Source of the DNA: Colivivens sp963640465
Lineage (GTDB): Bacteria; Bacteroidota; Bacteroidia; Bacteroidales; Bacteroidaceae
Length of the DNA: 12,680 nucleotides
NCBI GenBank assembly: GCA_963640465.1
Contig: CAVHYP010000062.1
Location: 1-12,680, forward strand
Direction: 5' to 3'
Part shown: one piece after another, positions 7,543-12,680 of the stretch
Numbering within the stretch: position 1 is the stretch's first letter
How the letters are laid out: each line of letters begins with the position of its first letter
Notes under the pieces: generated by a model
Database searches by the model: none
What the model was told of the DNA's origin: nothing
The model's input: the letters and a program-made list of their open reading frames with translations, nothing else
Made by a program: the position numbers and the translations under genes

Positions 7543-10263
7543 TTATTCCTCAACAGCGGCCTGCGCGGCTGCAAGGCGAGCTATAGGGACTCTGAACGGA
7601 GAGCAGCTGGCGTAGTTCATGCCGATTTTGGCACAGAACTTGACGGATGATGGTTCACCGCCATGCTCGCCACAGATACCAGTGCGGAGATTTGCACGGA
7701 CTATGCGGCCGTTCTCCACTGCCATCTTTATCAGCTGACCTACACCATTCTGGTCGAGTACCTGGAATGGGTCGACTTTCAGAATCTTCTTCTCAAGATA
7801 TGCCGGGAGGAAGGATGCAATGTCATCGCGTGAATAGCCGAAGGTCATTTGGGTAAGGTCGTTGGTTCCGAATGAGAAGTACTCTGCCTCAGTGGCAATT
7901 TTGCCTGCTGTGAGGGCTGCACGTGGGGTCTCGATCATTGTACCAATCTCGAACTTCACTTCCACTCCTTCTTCGGCAAAAACTTCCTTGGCTGTCTTTA
8001 GGATAACTTCCTTCTGTTGCTTCAGCTCATAGAGGATACCTACGAGCGGTACCATAATTTCCGGACGTGGGTCGAAGCCTTCTTTCTTCAGCTTGCATGC
8101 TGCACCGAGGATGGCACGGGTCTGCATGGCAGTGATTTCAGGGAAGGTGATTCCCAGACGGCAACCACGGTGGCCAAGCATCGGGTTGTTCTCGGCAAGG
8201 GAGTTGACGCGCTTCTGGATTTCCTCTACGCTCACGCCCATTTCTTTTGCCATCACTTTCTGACCTTCGAGGTCGTGTGGAACGAACTCGTGGAGTGGTG
8301 GGTCGAGCAAACGGATGTTGACCGACAGGCCGTCCATTGCTTTGAGTATGCCATAGAAGTCTTCCTTCTGGTATGGGAGCAATTTGGCAAGGGCTTTCTC
8401 GCGTCCTTCTACGTCCTTGGCAAGAATCATTTCTCGCATTGCCACAATCTTTTTGTCCTCGAAGAACATGTGTTCGGTACGTGTAAGTCCGATACCCTTG
8501 GCTCCGAACGCACGTGCCACTTCTGCATCGTGTGGAGTGTCGGCATTGGTGCGTACTTCCATCTTTGTGTACTTGTCGCAGAGGTCCATGAGTTCTTTGA
8601 AGTCACCGCTGAGTTCTGCAGCCTTGGTTGGCACTTCGCCTGCATAAACCTGACCAGTTGAACCGTTGAGAGAGATGTAGTCTCCTTCTTTATATGTGAC
8701 GCCCTCGATTTCTACAGTCTTGTTCTTGTAGCTGACATTGATAGCTCCTGCACCGCTGACGCAGCATTTGCCCATTCCGCGTGCTACGACTGCAGCATGT
8801 GAGGTCATACCGCCACGTGCTGTGAGGATACCTTCTGCACTTGCCATACCTGCAAGGTCTTCCGGACTGGTCTCTATACGTACCATGATGACTTTATGTC
8901 CGTCCTTGTGCCAAGCCTCGGCATCGTCGGCATGGAACACGATTTGTCCGCATGCTGCGCCAGGAGATGCTGGCAGTCCCTGAGTGATGGCTTTTGCTTG
9001 TTTCAGTGCCTTCTGATCGAACACAGGGTGGAGAAGCTCGTCGAGTTTCTGTGGTTCGCAGCGGAGTAGGGCAGTCTTTTCGTCAATCTGACCTTCCTTG
9101 AGCAAGTCCATAGCAATCTTCACCATTGCAGTACCGGTACGCTTTCCGTTACGGGTCTGGAGGAACCAGAGTTTACCTTCCTGTACAGTGAACTCCATGT
9201 CCTGCATGTCGTGATAGTGGTTCTCGAGCTTAGTCTGCAGCTCGTCCAATTGCTTGTAGAGTTCAGGCATAGCCTCTTCCATTGAAGGATATTTGGATGC
9301 ACGTTCAGACTCAGAGATGCCGGCACGATCAGCCCAGTGCTGTGAACCGATCTTGGTGATTTGCTGAGGAGTGCGGATTCCAGCCACCACGTCTTCTCCC
9401 TGTGCATTGATGAGGTACTCACCGCTGAAAAGGTTCTCGCCAGTAGCTGCGTCGCGTGAGAAGCAAACGCCCGTGGCACTGGTGTCGCCCATGTTTCCGA
9501 ATACCATTGCCATGACCGAAACGGCTGTTCCCCATTCGTCAGGAATTCCTTCCATCTTGCGGTAGAGGATGGCACGTTCGTTCATCCAGCTGCGGAACAC
9601 AGCACAAATGGCTCCCCAGAGCTGTACGATTGGGTCATCAGGGAAGTCGGTGCCAGTCTGCTTCTTGATGGCTTCCTTGAAGAGCTTCACGAGTTTCTTC
9701 AGAGAATCAACGGAGAGGTCCTTGTCGAGTTCCACTCCCTGTTCTTTCTTCACTTCCTCTATGATGGCTTCAAACGGGTCGATGTCTTCCTTGTTCACTG
9801 GTTTCATTCCGAGTACTACGTCGCCATACATCTGCACAAAGCGGCGGTATGAATCGTAAACGAAGTGTGGGTTGTTGGTCTTAGCCACCATTCCCTCTGC
9901 CACGGTGTCGTTCAGCCCGAGGTTGAGGATAGTGTCCATCATGCCAGGCATAGAAGCGCGTGCACCAGATCGTACAGAAACCAAAAGCGGGTTCTTTGCA
10001 TCGCCGAACTTGCAGTTCATGAGGTTCTCGATGTGTTCCACCGCCTTTTCAACGTCTTCGTTGAGGAGTTCCATGATTTTCTCCTGACCCACAGCATAGT
10101 ATTCGTTGCATGTGTCAGTAGTGATGGTGAAACCAGGAGGTACGGGTACCCCGATCAAGTTCATCTCTGCAAGGTTGGCACCTTTGCCACCGAGTAGTTC
10201 TCGCATGTTTGCATTACCTTCAGCTTGTCCGTTTCCGAAGGTATAAACTCTTTTTTGACTCAT
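7543..10263 (-). CDS. ppdK: Pyruvate, phosphate dikinase
   Basis: Cytoplasmic enzyme of 906 residues that interconverts pyruvate, ATP and phosphate with phosphoenolpyruvate, AMP and pyrophosphate. In Bacteroidetes it links glycolysis and gluconeogenesis and can help recycle pyrophosphate. All three functional parts are present. The N-terminal ATP-grasp region has GGKGANLAEM (25-34) and VSVRSGARASMPGMMDT (95-111). The swivelling phosphohistidine domain has GGMTSHAAVVARG (484-496) with His489 as the phosphoryl carrier and the TSH triplet used for regulation in plants. The C-terminal PEP/pyruvate TIM barrel contains GIGLTRTEHMF (590-600), the NDLTQMTFGYSRDD motif (801-814) and Cys864 in GICGEHGGEP. 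Length and order match the bacterial family, and no lesions are seen. It is a single-gene unit with its own promoter and terminator. Confidence 0.98.
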   Translation of the reverse strand: MSQKRVYTFGNGQAEGNANMRELLGGKGANLAEMNLIGVPVPPGFTITTDTCNEYYAVGQEKIMELLNEDVEKAVEHIENLMNCKFGDAKNPLLVSVRSGARASMPGMMDTILNLGLNDTVAEGMVAKTNNPHFVYDSYRRFVQMYGDVVLGMKPVNKEDIDPFEAIIEEVKKEQGVELDKDLSVDSLKKLVKLFKEAIKKQTGTDFPDDPIVQLWGAICAVFRSWMNERAILYRKMEGIPDEWGTAVSVMAMVFGNMGDTSATGVCFSRDAATGENLFSGEYLINAQGEDVVAGIRTPQQITKIGSQHWADRAGISESERASKYPSMEEAMPELYKQLDELQTKLENHYHDMQDMEFTVQEGKLWFLQTRNGKRTGTAMVKIAMDLLKEGQIDEKTALLRCEPQKLDELLHPVFDQKALKQAKAITQGLPASPGAACGQIVFHADDAEAWHKDGHKVIMVRIETSPEDLAGMASAEGILTARGGMTSHAAVVARGMGKCCVSGAGAINVSYKNKTVEIEGVTYKEGDYISLNGSTGQVYAGEVPTKAAELSGDFKELMDLCDKYTKMEVRTNADTPHDAEVARAFGAKGIGLTRTEHMFFEDKKIVAMREMILAKDVEGREKALAKLLPYQKEDFYGILKAMDGLSVNIRLLDPPLHEFVPHDLEGQKVMAKEMGVSVEEIQKRVNSLAENNPMLGHRGCRLGITFPEITAMQTRAILGAACKLKKEGFDPRPEIMVPLVGILYELKQQKEVILKTAKEVFAEEGVEVKFEIGTMIETPRAALTAGKIATEAEYFSFGTNDLTQMTFGYSRDDIASFLPAYLEKKILKVDPFQVLDQNGVGQLIKMAVENGRIVRANLRTGICGEHGGEPSSVKFCAKIGMNYASCSPFRVPIARLAAAQAAVEE

Positions 10264-10317
10264 AATTTGTAATTATTGTTGTTACTTAAATTGTGAATAG
10301 TCGTTTCCCTTCTGTCT

Positions 10318-10357
10318 GCGAAGCTTGGGGAATCGGGCTTCCATCTCCCCGGTTCGC
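10318..10357 (-). promoter_or_regulatory. Structured 5' leader of ppdK
   Basis: The leader is about 100 nt and contains complementary blocks. Outer GCGAA (10318-10322) pairs with TTCGC (10353-10357), and inner GGGGA (10327-10331) pairs with TCCCC (10346-10350). A competing hairpin pairs GAAGC (10320-10324) with GCTTC (10337-10341), so the two folds exclude each other. I recognise no known riboswitch. A regulatory role is inference. Confidence 0.4.
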
Positions 10358-10369
10358 ATTGTAGTTTTG

Positions 10370-10401
10370 CAAAGATAAAGGATAAAAAATTAATCGACAA
10401 A
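10370..10401 (-). promoter_or_regulatory. ppdK promoter (-33 TTTG and -7 TATCTTTG)
   Basis: On the minus strand, TTTG (10398-10401) is followed after 20 bp by TATCTTTG (10370-10377). Both match the Bacteroidetes primary sigma factor consensus (TTTG at -33 and TAnnTTTG at -7) with the expected spacing. Transcription should begin near 10363, about 100 nt before the start codon. Confidence 0.85.
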
Positions 10402-10516
10402 TTTTAATTGATTTTTTTTTGATTTATTCTTCATTCTTTCTCCATTCATGCCGTTTCCACCTGTATTCGTGCTGTTTTCAGAATTCCAGTATCAAAGCAA
10501 ACGGGGGCTTATGAGT

Positions 10517-10563
10517 GCTATATAATACATAAGGTGTATTGCGAGTTGTGCTCGAACGCATCA
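10517..10563 (+). repeat. Degenerate copy of the element edge (A')
   Basis: The stretch from TATAATACAT through GGTGTATTGCGAG to CTCGAACGCATC resembles the sequence at 10984-11030 (TATAAAATATAT, GGTGTATAGTGAG, TTCGAGTGCAATC) at most positions. It also resembles the start of the hairpin repeat at 10640. It suggests that the repeat element is bounded by related direct repeats, and that about 75 bp (including a GCCCT-ATACG-AGGGC hairpin at 10576-10590) separates this half-copy from the next. Confidence 0.55.
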
Positions 10564-10639
10564 TAATGGAAACTAGCCCTATACGAGGGCGTTAAAGTGA
10601 GCGTAGGAATTAGCGCGTGGCAGATAAGGCGTGCGAAGC

Positions 10640-10681
10640 TCGAGTGCAATCGCCGACGCTTTCGGAGAAAGCTGGCTCCTA
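10640..10681 (+). repeat. 42-bp hairpin-forming direct repeat, copy A
   Basis: It shares 36 of 42 positions with copy B at 11018-11059. It begins TCGAGTGCAATCGCC and ends GGCTCCTA. It can fold as GCC (10652-10654), GCTTTC (10658-10663), loop GGA, GAAAGC (10667-10672), T, GGC (10674-10676), with G10655 able to wobble-pair with T10673. The two copies stand on either side of the long inverted repeat and the tandem array. Confidence 0.8.
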
Positions 10682-10770
10682 GTTCTGAAATATGCCTTTG
10701 CATGCATGCAAAACCTTCATTCGCATTGAAAAGTAGGTATTGTTTGCATGCAAAGGCTTCTTCCAGAACT
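10681..10770. repeat. Long imperfect inverted repeat (7 + 13 bp arms)
   Basis: The outer arms AGTTCTG (10681-10687) and CAGAACT (10764-10770) pair perfectly. After a mismatched segment of six bases each side, the inner arms GCCTTTGCATGCA (10694-10706) and TGCATGCAAAGGC (10745-10757) also pair perfectly, leaving a 38-nt loop. The structure adjoins hairpin repeat A on one side and the first tandem unit on the other. No U-tract follows on either strand, so it is not an ordinary terminator. Confidence 0.85.
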
Positions 10771-10775
10771 CGGAA

Positions 10776-10965
10776 ATGCCATTGATTGCGATCAGAGCCT
10801 TCCCGACGACTAAAAAAATGCCATTGATTGCGATTAGAGCCTTCCCGATGACTAAAAAAATGCCGTTGATTGCGATCAGAGGCTTCCCACCGACTAAAAA
10901 ATGCCGTTGATTGCGATCAGAGCCATTTTCAGAAACACGGAGAAGCCATTGATTGCGATCAGAGC
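10776..10965 (+). repeat. Tandem array of five ~42-bp units with a central dyad
   Basis: Units begin at 10776, 10818, 10860, 10901 and 10943, giving periods of 42, 42, 41 and 42 bp; the fifth is partial. The conserved core is GCCrTTGATTGCGATCAGAG, containing the quasi-palindrome TGATTGCGATCA (TGAT/ATCA around TGCG). Units 1-3 also share a CCTTCCCG-type middle and end in a run of six or seven A. Unit 4 diverges after the core. A further degenerate dyad, AGATTGTGATCT, lies at 10973-10984. Units are too similar between cores and too short to be a CRISPR array. The function is unknown. Confidence 0.9.
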
Positions 10966-11017
10966 GTGCATGAGATTGTGATCTGTATAAAATATATGGT
11001 GTATAGTGAGCTGTCGT

Positions 11018-11059
11018 TCGAGTGCAATCGCCTGAGCTTTCAGAGTAAGCAGGCTCCTA
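11018..11059 (+). repeat. 42-bp hairpin-forming direct repeat, copy B
   Basis: Second copy of the TCGAGTGCAATCGCC...GGCTCCTA repeat. It folds as GCCT (11030-11033), GCTTTC (11036-11041), loop AGA, GTAAGC (11045-11050), AGGC (11051-11054). Compared with copy A the wobble pair next to GCC/GGC is replaced by a T-A pair, which keeps the stem, while one internal pair becomes a T/T mismatch. It lies about 80 bp after the end of the AraC regulator gene. Confidence 0.8.
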
Positions 11060-11139
11060 ATACAACTTAAGTGTATTGGGCTTGATGAAAATGGGCTGCC
11101 ATAAAGTATAGTTGAGAAGGAGTTGTAGCTGGAGGTCTG

Positions 11140-12030
11140 TCAAGCTAATTTTCTGTATTCAGAAGGGGTCTTTCCGGTGTGCGACTTGAAGAACCTCACG
11201 AAATGCTGGGGATATTCGAATCCGAGTCTCTCGCTTACTTGCGTGATGTTGAGGGAGTCGTCCGACAACAGCTGCTGTGCGGCACGGATGAGCCTCGCAT
11301 TTATGTAATCCTTGGCTGTATGTCCGGTCTCCGTCTTCACAAGTTCGCCGAAATATTTTGCTGAATAACAGCACTTGTCGGCAAAGTATGCCACTGACGG
11401 CAGACCCTCATACGGCGCTTTCTCGGTGATGTACTGGTCGAGTAGGGTGACGAACTTCTTCACCACGGAGTGGTTGATTTCCTCTCTCGTGATGAACTGC
11501 CGGTCATAGAAGCGCAGACAATAGTTGAGCAGCAGCTCAATGTTACTCACTATCAGTTCGCGGGTATGCTTGTCGATGTCGTGCTGCAGCTCCTGTTGAA
11601 TCATGGAGAGTACATCGCGGAAGATTACTATCTCGCTTTCCGACAGATGCAGGGCTTCGTTTGAAGTATAGTCAAAGAACTCATACCGGCTGATATTCCT
11701 GCCCAGTTGGGTGCGGTTGAGTAAGTCGGGATGAAACAGCAGGGCTGTCCATTTCGGATATGTCACCTCCGGATTGGGTTCCACATGAATGCTCTGTCCC
11801 GGTGCAAAACTCGTCACCGTCATCTCGTCGAAGTCGTATTTCGTTCGTCCGTATGACAGTTTGCAACCCTTGTTCTCTTTCAAAAACAAGGCGTAGAGCC
11901 CGTATTTGAATACGGACTCCTCAAGCCTGTGTTCCTTGTCATAGCGAACAACGGTCACCAATGGATGGCGCGTTTCCTGTTCGTAATAGTCGTTGAACGC
12001 CTGTATGCTGTCGAATATTATCTCTTTCAT
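11140..12030 (-). CDS. AraC-family transcriptional regulator
   Basis: DNA-binding regulator of 296 residues with the usual length and order of the family. A cupin-like beta-rich sensor region (about 25-105) is followed by a helical linker and a C-terminal AraC DNA-binding domain (about 190-296). The first HTH is LPSVAYFADKCCYSAKYFGEL (about 210-230). The second contains NITQVSERLGFEYPQHFVRF (261-280) and ends with FKSHTGKTPSEYRKLA, the conserved family signature. The start used is the ATG that overlaps the stop of the upstream DXS/transketolase-type gene (ATGA, 4 bp); a longer frame would lie inside that gene and has no family similarity. The overlap implies coupled translation. The ligand is unknown. 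No clear terminator follows; repeat copy B is the nearest hairpin. Confidence 0.94.
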   Translation of the reverse strand: MKEIIFDSIQAFNDYYEQETRHPLVTVVRYDKEHRLEESVFKYGLYALFLKENKGCKLSYGRTKYDFDEMTVTSFAPGQSIHVEPNPEVTYPKWTALLFHPDLLNRTQLGRNISRYEFFDYTSNEALHLSESEIVIFRDVLSMIQQELQHDIDKHTRELIVSNIELLLNYCLRFYDRQFITREEINHSVVKKFVTLLDQYITEKAPYEGLPSVAYFADKCCYSAKYFGELVKTETGHTAKDYINARLIRAAQQLLSDDSLNITQVSERLGFEYPQHFVRFFKSHTGKTPSEYRKLA

Positions 12031-12680
12031 AGCAACTGCATAATGTCTTCTACAATCTGTTTGTCGAGCAGACGGTTGTCGCTGAGCAACTGGTGCAGGT
12101 CGTAGCGGTCGTAGAGACCTTTCTTCACACCACCCACTATGACCTTCATGTCCGACGGACCGTAGTAAGAGGCTATGCGCTCGCCAAAACCTCCGTCCTT
12201 GCAACCGTCCTCGAGAGTCACTACCACCTGGTGGTCGGTCTTCAGCATGTCGAGAGTCTTGCCGTCCACGGCATTGAGATAGCGTGGATTGATGAGGGTA
12301 GCGTCTATGCCCTTGTCTGCGAGCATGCGCACCACATTTTCCCCTTTCTGATAGAAGGAACCGGCAGCAATGACGGCTACCTTAGATCCCTTGTGCACGA
12401 CCTTATATTTGGGTTCAAAACTGTATTCGGTGTCCACTGGTTCTGCGGTGTGATTTACTCCATTGCTCGGTACGCGCAGTGCCACTGGTTTTTTGTCCTG
12501 CATTATCGCCCATTTGAGCATGGCGAAATATTCTTCGCAGGTGGTTGGGGCCAAATAAGTGAGCCCTGGGATGCTGCATAACATGGGGATGTCGAAGAGG
12601 CAGATGTGCGTGATGTCATTCATCGAGCCGGTGCCGCCCCACATGACATTGATCACGGCAGGATTGGAATTGATGCAGAG
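12027..12680 (-). CDS. 1-deoxy-D-xylulose-5-phosphate synthase-like (transketolase-family) protein, C-terminal part
   Basis: The frame is open to the window edge, so the N-terminal part, including the main thiamine-diphosphate binding region, is missing. The 217 visible residues cover the end of the pyrimidine-binding domain (FDIPMLCSIPGLTYLAPT, then PVALRVPS) and the transketolase C-terminal domain (KVAVIAAGSFYQKGENVV, TLINPRYLNAVD, TLEDGCKDGGFGERIASYYG). This arrangement is that of DXS, which joins pyruvate and glyceraldehyde 3-phosphate for the isoprenoid and thiamine pathways. However, the usual GxDGxTHxG stretch reads GGTGSMNDITHI, and the protein resembles DXS-like paralogues more than the housekeeping enzyme. 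Its stop overlaps the AraC regulator start, which suggests a regulated, perhaps sugar-linked role. The family is firm; the exact reaction is not. Confidence 0.82.
   Translation of the reverse strand, partial: LCINSNPAVINVMWGGTGSMNDITHICLFDIPMLCSIPGLTYLAPTTCEEYFAMLKWAIMQDKKPVALRVPSNGVNHTAEPVDTEYSFEPKYKVVHKGSKVAVIAAGSFYQKGENVVRMLADKGIDATLINPRYLNAVDGKTLDMLKTDHQVVVTLEDGCKDGGFGERIASYYGPSDMKVIVGGVKKGLYDRYDLHQLLSDNRLLDKQIVEDIMQLL

Larger units (their letters stand above)
10402..11139. other. Gene-free, repeat-rich intergenic region
   Basis: I find no convincing gene in this stretch between the ppdK promoter and the end of the AraC regulator gene. The part nearest ppdK (10402-10516) is AT-rich with a run of nine T and nothing else recognisable. 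From about 10517 to 11060 it is almost filled by direct, inverted and tandem repeats listed separately. The last part (11061-11139) holds only a small AATAC/ACTTAAGT/GTATT dyad and no clear terminator for the regulator gene. Short frames exist on the plus strand, but the repeats differ by frame-breaking or amino-acid-changing substitutions, so they do not look like proteins. Confidence 0.75.

Noticed and set aside
8017..8661. 214-codon plus-strand frame inside ppdK
   Set aside because: It is antisense to a complete, well-conserved enzyme gene and its translation has no recognisable features.
10776..10909. Plus-strand frame in the tandem array coding a 14-residue repeat (MPLIAIRAFPTTKK)
   Set aside because: The frame holds for three units and then is broken by the 41-bp unit. 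Differences between units mix synonymous and amino-acid-changing substitutions, and there is no promoter or longer conserved frame.
10776..10965. Tandem units read as a CRISPR array
   Set aside because: The segments between the conserved cores are only about 20 bp and are themselves nearly identical in units 1-3, so they are not unique spacers. There are no cas genes in the window.
10597..11070. Two plus-strand frames of 62 and 66 codons running through the hairpin repeats
   Set aside because: They share a short ECNR peptide only because both cross the same DNA repeat. Most differences between the copies change amino acids, while the hairpin is kept.
11059..11077. AATAC/ACTTAAGT/GTATT dyad as terminator of the AraC regulator gene
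   Set aside because: The stem is AT-rich and interrupted, and there is no U-tract after it on the minus strand.
11140..12204. Longer 354-residue version of the AraC regulator
   Set aside because: The extra 58 residues lie inside the upstream enzyme gene in another frame and look unlike protein of this family; the ATGA overlap gives a natural start at 12030.
12093..12581. 162-codon plus-strand frame at the right edge
   Set aside because: It is antisense to the DXS/transketolase-type gene, whose motifs are clear on the minus strand.

Overview
The window looks like chromosomal DNA from a Bacteroidales bacterium, most likely Prevotella/Segatella or a close relative. Evidence: start codons lack Shine-Dalgarno sequences, the promoters carry the Bacteroidetes -7 box TAnnTTTG, and the gene content fits (GH43-type glycosidases with LamG/discoidin modules, a Bacteroidetes-style secreted protein ending in a dockerin-like EF-hand pair, an AraC regulator and a 906-residue pyruvate phosphate dikinase). 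The genus is an inference.

Layout. Every protein gene reads on the minus strand, so in transcription order the window runs right to left. At the right edge is the C-terminal part of a DXS/transketolase-type enzyme. Its stop overlaps the start of an AraC-family regulator by 4 bp (ATGA), so the two are translationally coupled. Next is a gene-free interval of about 740 bp (10402-11139) full of repeats: two hairpin-forming 42-bp direct repeats, a 13+7 bp long inverted repeat, and five tandem units of about 42 bp, each with a quasi-palindrome. Then comes ppdK with a near-perfect promoter, a structured leader and an intrinsic terminator. A short, AT-rich AraC-type DNA-binding remnant follows. It is followed by a 691-residue secreted modular protein with its own -7 box and a clear terminator. 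A two-gene operon comes next, encoding a periplasmic or surface GH43-like protein and a four-domain GH43 lipoprotein.

At the left edge, on the plus strand, is the 3' end of a group II intron: domain V, domain VI and a probable 3' splice site near 112. It inserted downstream of the glycosidase operon. Its reverse-transcriptase gene would lie outside the window.

The two GH43 proteins probably act together on an arabinose- or xylose-containing plant glycan outside the cytoplasm. The dockerin-like protein may be an adhesin or assembly factor in the same locus, but no SusC/SusD pair is visible here. PpdK and the DXS/transketolase-type enzyme belong to central carbon metabolism.

The least explained part of the window is the 10517-11060 repeat element. 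It has no recognisable gene, but has phased dyads spaced four helical turns apart, phased A-tracts, and structured flanking repeats with one apparent compensatory base-pair change. It could be a protein-binding array, a mobile non-coding element or a structured RNA.
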